Shown: in pieces, positions 53,322 to 62,823 of the stretch | Layout: every line of letters starts with the position of its first letter | Position numbering within the stretch: position 1 is the stretch's first letter | NCBI RefSeq assembly: GCF_014280435.1 | Contig: NZ_CP060388.1 | Coordinates: 3,423,501 to 3,487,500, forward strand | Length of the DNA stretch: 64,000 nt | Source: Sphingobium sp. KCTC 72723 | GTDB lineage: Bacteria > Pseudomonadota > Alphaproteobacteria > Sphingomonadales > Sphingomonadaceae | Direction of reading: 5' to 3' | Program-made: the position numbers and the translations under genes | The notes under the pieces: generated by a model | Told to the model about the DNA's origin: nothing | The model's database searches: none | The model's input: the letters and a program-made list of their open reading frames with translations, nothing else

Positions 53322-53500
53322 TACCTTGCTTGCCGAAACGCGTGTGTGAAACGGCTCACAATGCGGGGGAAATAAAGGCGGCAGGGATATCCATGCCGCT
53401 TCGCTCGGGCTATTGTGTTGCACTGCGCAATTGGCCGCTTGCCCGCATGCGAGCGGCGGGATATGAGCATGCAATATTGCGAGAATAAAAGGGGCTATTT

Positions 53501-55609
53501 TTGGCAAATCTTCCAACTCCCGAACCGACTTCAGATCTCATTGACCTGCGGTCTGTTTTGGCCGTGTTCAAGAGACGGCTCGTGCCGATGCTCGTCACGG
53601 GCGCCATAATCTTGGGATTGGTTCTGCTGTTCTACAGCCTCCAAAAGCCGAAATACGCTGCAACCGCTAGGGTGGCCGTCGAGCGACAGCAGACGGGTGA
53701 ACTTGTATCTATCGATCGCAATACACCGAATCTGACGGCCGATTCCGGCACCGTAGACACCGAAGTGCAGGTCATTCAGTCGCCTGATATTGCCACCGCC
53801 GTCGTCGACAAGCTTAATCTGGCACAACGCCCCGGCTTTGGTTACCCTCAGGGCGATACCCCGGGCACTCCCCAGCAAGCCAAAGCGCGTGCGACCGAAG
53901 TCGTACGCAGGGGACTTGAAGTCCAGCGCGAGGGCGTCTCCTACGCCATCGGCGTGACCTATACGGCACTGGATCCGACGATTGCGGCTGACGTTGTGAA
54001 CGCTACGATCGACGCCTATGTGAACGGCGGACGCAATGTGCGGTCGCAGCGCCGTGAGCAGGAAATCAAGCAGCTGGGCGATCGTCTGGGTCAACTGCGT
54101 AACGACGTGATGCAGGCGGAATCGGCCGTCGCGCGCTATCGTGCTGCGACCAATTTGACCGATTTGCAGAATAACAGTTCTGCCGCGCAGGCCGGCTTGT
54201 CGAGTTTGAGTTCTCAATTGGCGACCGCCAAGGCACAACAGGCGTCTGCACAAGCCCGCGCTGCCGCGGCGCAGGGCGGTGCTGCGGCACTTGAATCTCC
54301 CGTGTTACGCGAACTGCGCACCGAACAGGCAAAGCTGAGCACCCAATTGACCGATCTGACGGGTCGATATGGTGCAAACCATCCGGCCCGGACCGCCGTA
54401 GAGCGGCAGCTTGCGGAGATTAATGGCCTGGTTGCCAAGGAACTTGCACGGGTACGCGAAAGCAGCGCCGCTGAAGTCAACGCAGCATCGCAAGCCGCTT
54501 CCTCCATTCAGGGCTCTATCAACCAGACGCAAGGCAAGCTGATCGCCGGTAACAATGCGTCGGTGCGCCTGAATGAGCTTGAACGGAACGCGGAAAGTAC
54601 GCGCGCGCTGTATCAGGCCTTCCTCGATCGCTATCGTCAGAATCTCGCTGCGCAGGGCACCGAGCGCAGCAATGCGTCGATCATGTCTCTGGCAACGGTT
54701 CCTGGCGCACCGATTTCTCCGAATTTTCAGGCGTTTCTGATCGGTGGCCTCATTGCAGCTGTGCTGCTTGCTCTGGGTGTAGCGCTGGTACTGGAATTTC
54801 TTGAGCAGGGTTTCCGGAGCCGCAAGGAACTTGAAGATACCTTGTATCTGCCAGCGCTTGGCGCCATTCCTGACCTCAAGTCCGTGAAGGAAGCACGGGG
54901 ATCACGCGGGAGTCCGATCGAGATTTCCGATTATATCCTCGAAAATGAAGGGTCTCTGGTCGCAGAAGCCTATCGCAGCGTACGTGCGGCGCTGCGCATC
55001 GGACGCGAAGGGCAAATGGGCCGGTCCATAGCCGTAACATCGTCGCTCCCTGGCGAAGGTAAAACGACCGCGGCCTTGTGTCTTGCAAGATCGGTTGCGC
55101 GCTCTGGTCTCAAGGTTGTGATAATCGATTGCGACGTTCGCCGTCGCTCTGCAAGCCGCAATCTGGCCGACAAGGTAGATCTCGGAGCTATTGACGTCAT
55201 CCAGAAGACGACCACTCTTGATCGTGCGCTCATGCTCGATCAAGCTTCCGGCGCATATATGCTTCTACAGCGCGCTGTCGCGCCGCAGGATTACGATTTG
55301 ATCTCGTCGCGCGAAATGAAGTTGATCATCGATACGCTCACGCAGAAATTCGATCTTGTTGTCCTCGACACCGCCCCTGTTCTCCCCGTGGCTGACGCGC
55401 GGGCGATAGCGGCCATGGCCGATACGACGGTTCTGGTGGTGCACTGGCGCAAGACTGCAACGCAGGTCGTTGGAAGGACGCTGCGCGAGTTGGATCAGGC
55501 CGGCGCTAAGGTTGCAGGTACGGTTCTCTCTCAGGTGGATATCCGAAAGACCGCCATGGTTGGAAACGACGTCCATTATTATCGCCCGTATGAGCCCGCG
55601 GCAGGCTAA
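53501..55609 (+). CDS. Wzc/ExoP-like polysaccharide copolymerase with fused tyrosine kinase
   Basis: A 702-residue inner-membrane protein that controls EPS chain length and export. It has a Wzz domain with a first membrane helix (MLVTGAIILGLVLLFY), a long periplasmic coiled-coil region (about 180-390), a second membrane helix (FLIGGLIAAVLLALGVAL) and a cytoplasmic BY-kinase: Walker A SLPGEGKTT (about 515), Walker A' VVIIDCDVR and Walker B LVVLDTAP. The C-terminal tail is short, with three Tyr (HYYRPYEP). It starts with TTG behind AAGGGG. It follows the beta-helix gene in the same direction. Confidence 0.92.
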   Translation: MANLPTPEPTSDLIDLRSVLAVFKRRLVPMLVTGAIILGLVLLFYSLQKPKYAATARVAVERQQTGELVSIDRNTPNLTADSGTVDTEVQVIQSPDIATAVVDKLNLAQRPGFGYPQGDTPGTPQQAKARATEVVRRGLEVQREGVSYAIGVTYTALDPTIAADVVNATIDAYVNGGRNVRSQRREQEIKQLGDRLGQLRNDVMQAESAVARYRAATNLTDLQNNSSAAQAGLSSLSSQLATAKAQQASAQARAAAAQGGAAALESPVLRELRTEQAKLSTQLTDLTGRYGANHPARTAVERQLAEINGLVAKELARVRESSAAEVNAASQAASSIQGSINQTQGKLIAGNNASVRLNELERNAESTRALYQAFLDRYRQNLAAQGTERSNASIMSLATVPGAPISPNFQAFLIGGLIAAVLLALGVALVLEFLEQGFRSRKELEDTLYLPALGAIPDLKSVKEARGSRGSPIEISDYILENEGSLVAEAYRSVRAALRIGREGQMGRSIAVTSSLPGEGKTTAALCLARSVARSGLKVVIIDCDVRRRSASRNLADKVDLGAIDVIQKTTTLDRALMLDQASGAYMLLQRAVAPQDYDLISSREMKLIIDTLTQKFDLVVLDTAPVLPVADARAIAAMADTTVLVVHWRKTATQVVGRTLRELDQAGAKVAGTVLSQVDIRKTAMVGNDVHYYRPYEPAAG

Positions 55610-55765
55610 AGGGCATTTGGACATCTCCAACGTCGGTCGGCACGGTTTTACCGCTGCCGAGCGAGTTGGACCCCGGTTTCTCTACATCCACAGGAATCTG
55701 CGTGGTGAATTACGCAATGGCCGCAGCGGAGGCCGGGTTTCTTTCGTGACAAAGTCGGACGAGGT

Positions 55766-56923
55766 GTGAAGGTGCGTACGGCTCGAGGCAAGCAACGGCC
55801 GCTTGCGATCCTTTGCCTGAGCATGGCCGGTGGTGGCGCCGAACTTGCCGTCGCCCGGCTGGCGAACGGACTGTCTGCGCGGGGCCATAGCATCGATCTT
55901 GTTCTCTGGCGCAAGACAGGTCCGATATTGGACAAGGTCAACAGCGACGTTCGCGTCATTGCACTGGGCGGACGGCGTCCGTTTCTTCTGTTCAGGATTG
56001 CACGATACTTTCTGACGGAGAGGCCGCGTCTGGTTTTGAGCCACCAGACATTTCTCAATAGCCTGGCTGCTCTGGCGTTGCAGATGACCTTCAACAAGGC
56101 GCCGTTGCTTGCGACCGAGCATAATGCCTATACGCGGGCGATTGCGACGAAACGCAGCTGGATTCTGGGCGTATACAGACTAGCACCCTTGCTTTATCGC
56201 CGATGCGACATTGTTGCTGCAGTATCTTCGGGTGTCGCCCAGGACGCTCACAAGGCTTTGAAAGTGCCGTCGGCCAAGTTGCGGGTGGTGTATAATCCTG
56301 CTGTCTCGCCCATGGTCCATGAGCAGGCAGCCACAGCCTCTGCGCCCCATCCGTGGCTAGCCGATGCACAGGTTCCGGTGTTCATTTCGGTCAATCGGCT
56401 CGTGCCTCAAAAGAATCCGCAGCTTCTGCTAAGGGCCTTCGCGCAGGTTCGCAGGCATATGCCCTGTCGCCTCATTTTTCTTGGTGCAGGGCAGCTGGAA
56501 ACGGAACTTGAAGGCCAGACACAAGCGCTAGGCATTGCCAAGGATGTTTATTTTGCGGGTTTTATGCCCAATCCCTATGCTTGGATTGTCAGAGCACATA
56601 CGCTTGTTCTGGCATCGGACTTTGAGGGTTTTGCCATAGTGGTTGCCGAAGCGCTTGCGTTGGGCACCCGCGTCGTCAGCACAGATTGTGAATTCGGTCC
56701 GGCAGAAATTCTCAATGACGGTGAATATGGGAGGTTGGTTGCAGTCGGTGACGAGGATGCTCTGGCTGCAGCCATGAAGGCGGCGTTGGAAACACACGAA
56801 ACGGGTTCGCAAGCCGATCTGCGAAAATCCCGCGGTGGCGTCTATAACGAGATAGCCTATCTCGACCGGTACGAGGCGATCATGAAGATGCTATTGGAAG
56901 GGGCTGCAACGTCCAGGTCATGA
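55766..56923 (+). CDS. GT4-family glycosyltransferase
   Basis: A 385-residue GT-B enzyme starting with GTG. N-terminal loop ILCLSMAGGGAELAVARLAN, donor domain FISVNRLVPQKNPQLLLRAF and EX7E motif in FEGFAIVVAEALALG, then STDCEFGPAEIL. It follows the copolymerase gene by 156 bases. The 3' end lies a few bases before a transposon end, but the protein looks complete. Confidence 0.88.
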   Translation: MKVRTARGKQRPLAILCLSMAGGGAELAVARLANGLSARGHSIDLVLWRKTGPILDKVNSDVRVIALGGRRPFLLFRIARYFLTERPRLVLSHQTFLNSLAALALQMTFNKAPLLATEHNAYTRAIATKRSWILGVYRLAPLLYRRCDIVAAVSSGVAQDAHKALKVPSAKLRVVYNPAVSPMVHEQAATASAPHPWLADAQVPVFISVNRLVPQKNPQLLLRAFAQVRRHMPCRLIFLGAGQLETELEGQTQALGIAKDVYFAGFMPNPYAWIVRAHTLVLASDFEGFAIVVAEALALGTRVVSTDCEFGPAEILNDGEYGRLVAVGDEDALAAAMKAALETHETGSQADLRKSRGGVYNEIAYLDRYEAIMKMLLEGAATSRS

Positions 56924-57012
56924 AAAATCCACAAAATGCCCTTGGCCCAAGTTGAACAGTGCCAGCGGAACACGCAGAGAACGTGATGTAACCGGGGCAG
57001 ATTGCCGGGCAG

Positions 57013-57215
57013 TCAGGCTTTCGCGAGCCTGAGGAGGTCCGGGAGCGCCGGGACAACGGGGGCGCCGGCGACGGCGAAGCGATGGCCGAGGAACTGGTAG
57101 AACGACACCCCCAGCTTGCTGCATGTCTTGAGCAGCCCGAGCATGGTGTCCCGAGCGACTCTGCCATTTTCGCTGACGGTTCCACCGGAGATCTTGCGCT
57201 TGGTGACGACGGATC
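57013..57215 (-). pseudogene. Transposase C-terminal fragment (IS66-like)
   Basis: The minus strand reads VTKRKISGGTVSENGRVARD, TMLGLLKTCSKLGVSFYQFL, then GHRFAVAGAPVVPALPDLLR and LAKA-stop. This is the C-terminal end found in one IS66-related transposase group. It is cut at 57215 by another IS66 end. Confidence 0.6.
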
Positions 57216-57262
57216 GTAAGCATCCGGTGAGAACCGCGGATCAGGCCGCTTGGCGTTGATCT
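57216..57262 (-). repeat. IS66 end scrap
   Basis: 47 bases starting GTAAGCATCCGGTGAGAACC are the inverted counterpart of 20040-20084 (end of tnpC plus terminal repeat). Confidence 0.75.
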
Positions 57263-57373
57263 TCGACCCAACTTGAACAGTGCTTTTGGAAAAGGCATTT
57301 TTGTTCAATGACATGCACGCACCGGCGCGAGTGTTACCACTACATTTTTGGGTTTTGTTGAGCTTGCAGAGGC

Positions 57374-57719
57374 TCAGGTTCGCGGCGGCAGTTCGCTGAT
57401 ATTGGCCGGCAGCGCGATGCCGGTTGCCTCGAAGACATTCCCCACCTGGCCCGAAACGTGGGTGCGGGTGGTAATGACCTTGCCGTCCTTTTCGATGGTG
57501 GCTTCCTGAAGGCGATCGAGATCGTTGAGGAGCGGCTGCCATTCGGGCTGCAAGCCCTTTTCCTGACACAAGCGGGTCAGTTCCTTGGCCAGCGTCAGAG
57601 CGAGGAACGAGACAAACACATGGCCGCGGATAGCGGCATCGGACTGATGGAAGATGGGACGGGTATCGAAGCTCGCCTTGGCAACCCGGAACAGGGCCTC
57701 GACCTGATGCGGATTGAAC
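57374..57719 (-). pseudogene. IS1634-type transposase C-terminal fragment
   Basis: From 57719 on the minus strand: FNPHQVEALFRVAKASFDTR, PIFHQSDAAIRGHVFVSFLA, LTLAKELTRLCQEKG and a stop at 57374. This is the end of an IS1634-like DDE transposase. It is cut at 57720 by the IS91-type element. Confidence 0.7.
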
Positions 57720-57817
57720 TAACCCGCTGACGCGGGAGCGAGGTGGGTATTGGCCGGAATGGCCTCCTGATGAGAAGGTTTGGTTGCTGGACCAACCCTC
57801 AACCAGGAGACCATCCC

Positions 57818-58687
57818 ATGACAGATGCCACGACAGCGGTAAGTCCGCTGCGTCGTCGTATGATCGACGATATGAGCCTACGCAACCTATCGCCCGCCAC
57901 GCAGCGATCGTACATCCATGCGGTCAAGCGGTTCAGTCGGTTTCACAAGCGATCACCCGATCAGCTTGGCCTCGAGGACGTTCGTGCTTTCCAAGTCTAC
58001 CTCGTATCGCAGGGCGTTTCCTGGGGCGCTCTCAACCAGACGGTGTGTGCGCTTCGCTTCTTCTACGGCGTCACGCTCGATCGTGAGGAGATTCCGGAAC
58101 GTATCGCCTACGCCCGTACGCCGCGCAAGCTGCCGGACATTCTGAGCGCTGACGAGGTCGTCCGGTTTCTCGAGGCGGTCCCCTCGCTTAAAGCCCGTGC
58201 CGCGTTAACGACAGCCTACGCCGCCGGGCTTCGAGCGTCCGAGACGATCGGCTTGAAGATCGCTGATATCGATAGCGACCGGATGCTGATCCAGGTCCGT
58301 CACGGCAAGGGTGGCAAGGATCGCGCAGTCATGCTTTCGCCTCAGCTTCTCGGGATACTGCGGACGTACTGGCGGCTTGCACGTCCAGAGATATGGCTGT
58401 TCCCTGGACGGGGCGACAAGCCGATCGACGTCCAGGTGCTCCATGCTGCCTGCCGATCCGCGACAAAGGCAGCAGGCCTCGTCAAGCGCGTCAGCGTCCA
58501 TACTCTCAGGCACAGCTTCGCGACGCATCTGCTGGAAAGCGGCGTCGATATCCGGATTATCCAGGTGCTTTTGGGCCATAGCCACCTCTCGACGACGGCT
58601 CGCTATACCCATGTCGCGGCAACGACGATCTCGAAGACGCAAAGTCCGTTCGACCGACTGACGCTTGAGGTGGTGCCGCCCGCCTGA
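57818..58687 (+). CDS. Tyrosine recombinase/integrase (XerD-like) of the IS91-type element
   Basis: A 289-residue integrase. SAM-like N-terminal domain (MSLRNLSPATQRSYIHAVKR) and catalytic domain with Arg in AAGLRASETIGL, Lys in VRHGKGGKDR, HTLRHSFATHLLESG, GHSHLSTTARYTHV with the nucleophile Tyr. The ATG at 57818 follows CAGGAGA at the right spacing. It is separated from the IS91 transposase by 3 bases, so the two are co-translated. Such integrases accompany some IS91-family elements; their role in transposition is not established. Confidence 0.93.
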   Translation: MTDATTAVSPLRRRMIDDMSLRNLSPATQRSYIHAVKRFSRFHKRSPDQLGLEDVRAFQVYLVSQGVSWGALNQTVCALRFFYGVTLDREEIPERIAYARTPRKLPDILSADEVVRFLEAVPSLKARAALTTAYAAGLRASETIGLKIADIDSDRMLIQVRHGKGGKDRAVMLSPQLLGILRTYWRLARPEIWLFPGRGDKPIDVQVLHAACRSATKAAGLVKRVSVHTLRHSFATHLLESGVDIRIIQVLLGHSHLSTTARYTHVAATTISKTQSPFDRLTLEVVPPA

Positions 58688-58690
58688 TTA

Positions 58691-59881
58691 GTGGCAGTGC
58701 GTGCCGAACTGGAGGTGGCGGATATATTCCGGCGCCATGGTCAAGCTTATCGTCTCGCCCACGATGGCCATATTGGCCGCGTGGAACGCCGGGTCATGTC
58801 GGCTATCGAGCTCTGCCGAACGGCGGCACTTGGGGGACATCTTGAGGCGTGCGAAGACTGCAGTCATAGCCGCGCCGCGTATAATAGCTGTCGCAACCGA
58901 CATTGCCCCAAGTGCCAGACCGCAACCCGCGAGCGGTGGCTAGCAGATCGCCAGGCCGATCTGTTGCCGGTGCCGTACTTCCACGTCGTGTTCACGGTGC
59001 CGTCGGAGGTGGCAGAGATCGCGTTCCACAACAAAGCTGTTGTCTATGCGATCCTGTTCGATGCGGTCGCGGCGACGCTGAAGACCATTGCTGCAGATTC
59101 ACGGCACCTTGGTGGCGAGATCGGCTTCCTTGCCATTCTTCATACCTGGGGTCAGGCGCTCACCCATCATCCCCATATCCACTGTCTCGTTCCCGGCGGC
59201 GCACTGGTCGATGGCGAGCGCTGGCTCGCCTGTCGGCCTCGCTTCTTCCTGCCCGTCCACGTACTCTCTCGCCTGTTTCGGCGGCTATTTCTCGAACGGC
59301 TTCGGACCGCTCACGTTGCAGGCAGGCTCCGCTTCTCGGGCACGCTCACCGGGCTCGAAGATGCCGACACGTTCGCAATGTTAGTCCGTCAGCTTGGTCG
59401 CAAGGACTGGATCGTCTTCTCCAAGCCCCCATTTGGGTCGCCCGAGCATGTCCTCGCCTATCTCGGCCGCTACACGCACCGCGTCGCCATCGCCAACAGT
59501 CGTTTGGTCCGCGCCGACAATACCGGCGTCTCTTTCCGCTGGCGTGATTATCGGCACGGCAACGCGTCAAAGGTGATGTCGCTTACTCCAGACGAGTTTA
59601 TTCGGCGCTTTCTGATCCACAGCCTGCCCGACGGCTTTCACCGTATCCGACATTATGGGTTTCTCGCTAACGGTTGCCGCAAGGCCCGGCTCGCGATGAT
59701 CCGTCGGCTCCTGCCACCGCCGCAAGCCACCAACGCCGAGCCGGCAGTTATCGCCGCGATCAAGAGTCGAGCACGTTTCGACCCGACCATCTGTCCCTGC
59801 TGCGGTGGTGCGCTACGCATTGTCGCTGCCCTGCCACGGGTCAGCTACCGGTACGCTCAACCCTGTCCGGATACATCATGA
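58691..59881 (+). CDS. IS91-family Y2 (HUH) transposase
   Basis: A 396-residue rolling-circle transposase starting with GTG. An N-terminal zinc-binding domain (CEDCSHSRAAYNSC, CPKCQ) is followed by the HUH motif HPHIHCLVPGGAL and the two catalytic Tyr in AYLGRYTHRVAIANS. The C-terminal zinc ribbon reads CPCCGGALRIV. All key residues are present, so it is probably active. Confidence 0.94.
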   Translation: MAVRAELEVADIFRRHGQAYRLAHDGHIGRVERRVMSAIELCRTAALGGHLEACEDCSHSRAAYNSCRNRHCPKCQTATRERWLADRQADLLPVPYFHVVFTVPSEVAEIAFHNKAVVYAILFDAVAATLKTIAADSRHLGGEIGFLAILHTWGQALTHHPHIHCLVPGGALVDGERWLACRPRFFLPVHVLSRLFRRLFLERLRTAHVAGRLRFSGTLTGLEDADTFAMLVRQLGRKDWIVFSKPPFGSPEHVLAYLGRYTHRVAIANSRLVRADNTGVSFRWRDYRHGNASKVMSLTPDEFIRRFLIHSLPDGFHRIRHYGFLANGCRKARLAMIRRLLPPPQATNAEPAVIAAIKSRARFDPTICPCCGGALRIVAALPRVSYRYAQPCPDTS

Positions 59882-60336
59882 ACCCTCAGCGCATCCTCAG
59901 GCAGGCATATCTTGCGCTGGTGTCGATACCGACCGGCGCGACAGACTACCTATGTCCCCGAGCCATGATGCCGCTGGAACCGGGACCATCTGCGTCGTTC
60001 AACGGCGCCAACACATATCTAACGGCATCCAATGTCGTCATGTTCACCACGATCGCCGTCCACAGCAGCACGGCCGCATCCGTCGCCAAGCCGCCCGCAC
60101 GCTACTAATCCCATAGCTGTGGCCCGCGTCAGCGGGTTAGCTCAATCCGGCTTCAATGAGGTCGCGCACGGTGCCATGACGCCCGCGTTCCGCCGCGCGA
60201 CCTCACAGAAACCTCCAGATTCCGATGATCCCGCGCAGGGATTCCGAGGCGAAGCCGCGCAGCATTCCGACCTGATCTCGCGCACTTTGTCAGAGCCGTA
60301 AACGACGTATTTTATTTTCACGGTATCGGGGTTTGG
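59882..60336. other. IS91 tail and left end of the second IS21 element
   Basis: No gene. 59882-60139 is the non-coding tail of the IS91-type element. From about 60214 the IS21 left end begins, with repeats attccgatgatcccgcgcag and gccgcgcagcattccga similar to those at the other end. Confidence 0.6.
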
Positions 60337-61089
60337 TCAAGCCAGCTTTGGTTGTGGGCGCCTCTGGGATTCGCCTTCGAGAGTGATGCGGTGCGCGTTG
60401 TGAACAAGGCGGTCCAGGATCGCGTCCGCGTAGGTGTTGTCCCCGATCAGGGCATGCCAACTGGCTATAGGAAGTTGGCTGGTTACCAGAGTTGATCGGT
60501 TGCCATAACGATCCTCGAGGATTTCGAGCAGATGGTGGCGGGCATTGGCGTTGAGCGGTTCAAGTCCCCAGTCATCCAGGATGAGCAGGTCAACGCGCGC
60601 AAGACTTTTCAAGCGTGCCGCGATCCGTCCATCGCCGCGCGCGACGCTCAGCTCGTCAAGCAGCTTGCCGAGCCGAACATACAGGACAGACATGTTGTCT
60701 CGGCACGCCTTGTGGCCAATGGCGCAGGACAACCAGCTTTTTCCGGTGCCCGTCGGGCCTGTAATGACCAGATTGTCGTGGCCATTGATCCAGTCGCCCT
60801 TGAGAAGCGTCTCCATGAACCGGCGATCGAGTCCGCGCGATGTGCGGTAATCAATATCTTCGGGAACGGCGCGATGACGCAGTTTTGCATGGCGTAGTCG
60901 CATGGCCATGCGTTTGTCCTGCCGCCAGCTGAGTTCATGGTCGAGGATCACCCCAAGCCACTCTGCGTGGCTGAGCGTTGCCGCGTCGGGATTTTCCGCC
61001 ATCGTACCGAACGCCTTGGCCATGCCATGGAGCCCGAGGTGGTTGAGTTGATCGAGTGTGGGATGTGTCAGCATCGATATGTCCTTCAA
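60337..61089 (-). CDS. istB: IS21 helper ATPase IstB
   Basis: 250 residues. Walker A ITGPTGTGKSWLS (around residue 103), Walker B DLLILDDWGLEPL, and the IstB C-terminal LVTSQLPIASWHALIGDNTY. Overlaps istA by four bases (ATGA). Complete, of a different subgroup from the istB at 760-1569. Confidence 0.95.
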   Translation of the reverse strand: MKDISMLTHPTLDQLNHLGLHGMAKAFGTMAENPDAATLSHAEWLGVILDHELSWRQDKRMAMRLRHAKLRHRAVPEDIDYRTSRGLDRRFMETLLKGDWINGHDNLVITGPTGTGKSWLSCAIGHKACRDNMSVLYVRLGKLLDELSVARGDGRIAARLKSLARVDLLILDDWGLEPLNANARHHLLEILEDRYGNRSTLVTSQLPIASWHALIGDNTYADAILDRLVHNAHRITLEGESQRRPQPKLA

Positions 61090-62636
61090 TGATAGTAGCT
61101 CGAGCCCCGGATATTGCCGTGCTCGATTGGCTGATGGTCGCCGGGCGCCGGCGACAGCGGTTGCCCCTCAAGACCTTTTTCAAGGATGGACTTGAGCGAG
61201 GGGAAGTTGCGCGACCCGATCTCGAGGGCGCGCTGCGCTGCTGCCTCAAGCCGTGCGGCGCCAAAGCGCTTCTCAAGCCCAAGGATGCCCTTGCACGAGC
61301 GGAAGCCCTGTTCGGGGTGGGGGCGATCCTCCAGGATCTTTTCGCACAGCAGCTGTGCACAAGGTCCGATGCGGGCACTCTCGGCGAGGATTTTCTCCAG
61401 CGTCCAGTCAGCATAACGGCGGTGCGCGGAAGCCATATGATCAGGCACCGTCGTATGCCGGCCATTGCCGCTGCCACGCATGTGGGCCGCGATACGCTCG
61501 CCGTTGAGGAAGATCTCAACCGTGCGTGCCGTCAGGCGCGCTTCAACGGGTTTACGCGCGAACCGGTGCGGCACCGAGTAAAAATGATGCTCAACTTCAA
61601 CATGATAGTCGATGCCGACACGCCGCGCGCGCCATTCAGCAAAGACATACGGCTCGGCGGGCAACGGTGTGAGAAGCGGCGCATCGAGCGCTTCGAACAG
61701 TTGCCGCCGCGTCTGGCCAAAATGGCGCAGAACCCGCTCGTCATTGAGCCGTGCAATCAGCAACGCAATCGCCGCATTTAACTCGGCAAGGCTATAGAAG
61801 ATCACATTGCGCAACCGGCCAAACAGCCATCGTTCGACGATGCCTACGCACGCTTCCACCTTCGCTTTATCACGCGGCCGACGCGGTCGCGTTGGGAGGC
61901 AGGCGGCACCGTAATGACGCGCCAGATCCGCATAGCTGCGGTTGACCTGCGGATCATAAAGGCATGCCTTGATTACCGCGACCTTGGCGTTATCGGGCAC
62001 CAGCAAACGCGGCGCACCGCCAAACGCTGCAAAGGCTCGGACATGCGCATCGGTCCAGTCCGCCAGCGTCTCGCTCCACGTAGCACACGCAAACGACAGG
62101 CTGGACGCCCCCATCACCGCGACGAAGATATGCGCCTCACGGGTCTCGCCCGTTAGACGATCGACGACCACCGGCTGCTTGTCGCCGGCATAATCAACGA
62201 ACACCTTGTCCCCAGCCTGATGCGTCTGGCGCATCGTGACCGGCAGCCGCCCCTCCCACCCACGATATAAATCGCAAAAGCGGCTGTATCGATAGCCCTT
62301 GGGATGAGCTTCGATATATTCTTCCCACAAAGTCTGAAGCGTCACGTATTTGCGCTTCAGTTCGCGGTGCACCATTGCCCAGTCCGGTTCGGGCAGCTTG
62401 CGCTGACCTGGCTTGCGCCCCGCCAGGCCGTATAACTTGTGCTCCAGCTCGGCGTTGCTCAGCTCCGCGGCCACCGGCCATGTCAGGCCAGCACTCTCGA
62501 ACCGCTTCACCATGTCCCGCATCGTAGATTCCGCGATGCCCGCGAGCCGGGCCGTCGCCCGCATTCCAAGCCCCGCCTCGCGGTGGAGCCTCATCAGTTC
62601 GCGCACCTGGCGCATATCCATTCTCCTCGTCGGCAT
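61086..62636 (-). CDS. istA: IS21 transposase IstA
   Basis: A complete 516-residue DDE transposase. HTH at GMRATARLAGIAESTMRDMV, integrase core with VFVDYAGDKQPVV, LVPDNAKVAVIKACLYDPQV and a Glu in KAKVEACVGIVERWL. C-terminal beta-barrel domain with VGIDYHVEVEHHFYSVPHRF. The ATG at 62636 follows GGAAGGAG at good spacing; Met7 is an alternative. Confidence 0.95.
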   Translation of the reverse strand: MPTRRMDMRQVRELMRLHREAGLGMRATARLAGIAESTMRDMVKRFESAGLTWPVAAELSNAELEHKLYGLAGRKPGQRKLPEPDWAMVHRELKRKYVTLQTLWEEYIEAHPKGYRYSRFCDLYRGWEGRLPVTMRQTHQAGDKVFVDYAGDKQPVVVDRLTGETREAHIFVAVMGASSLSFACATWSETLADWTDAHVRAFAAFGGAPRLLVPDNAKVAVIKACLYDPQVNRSYADLARHYGAACLPTRPRRPRDKAKVEACVGIVERWLFGRLRNVIFYSLAELNAAIALLIARLNDERVLRHFGQTRRQLFEALDAPLLTPLPAEPYVFAEWRARRVGIDYHVEVEHHFYSVPHRFARKPVEARLTARTVEIFLNGERIAAHMRGSGNGRHTTVPDHMASAHRRYADWTLEKILAESARIGPCAQLLCEKILEDRPHPEQGFRSCKGILGLEKRFGAARLEAAAQRALEIGSRNFPSLKSILEKGLEGQPLSPAPGDHQPIEHGNIRGSSYYH

Positions 62637-62715
62637 CGGCGTCTCCTTCCGCAGAAGAAAACACCACTCATCGACAAGGCTCTGACAATCCCTACCTGCG
62701 CGGCATCAGCTCGGA

Positions 62716-62814
62716 ATGCTGCGCGGATATTAATCGGAACGCTGCGCGGACTTTAATCGGAACACTGCGCGGCATCACGTCGGAATACTGCGCGCGATGA
62801 GCCCGGAATCCGCA
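62716..62814. repeat. IS21 right-end transposase-binding repeats
   Basis: Four spaced copies of tcggaaYRctgcgcgg (from about 62710 to 62795) followed by a variant at the terminus. They match the repeats at the left end of the same element. Confidence 0.75.
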
Positions 62815-62823
62815 ACCTGAAGC

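Larger units (their letters stand above)
57720..60139 (+). mobile_element. IS91-type element with tyrosine recombinase and 17-bp perfect inverted repeats
   Basis: TAACCCGCTGACGCGGG at 57720-57736 is matched exactly by its complement at 60123-60139. Between them are a tyrosine recombinase and an IS91 Y2 transposase in tandem, then about 260 non-coding bases. Classic IS91 elements lack long terminal inverted repeats. The left flank is GAAC, the complement of the GTTC tetranucleotide known as an IS91 target. About 2.42 kb. Confidence 0.75.
60214..62814 (-). mobile_element. IS21-family element, second type, complete
   Basis: istA and istB on the minus strand are framed by terminal repeats of the type gcgcagNattccga, present in at least four copies at the right end (62716-62814) and two to three at the left (60214-60275). 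The right end closes with CA at 62813-62814. About 2.6 kb. Left boundary accurate to a few bases only. Confidence 0.85.

Noticed and set aside
55610..55765. Possible extra gene between the copolymerase and the last glycosyltransferase
   Set aside because: Only 156 bases with no start signal; an overlapping frame ends within it but is out of register with any known protein.
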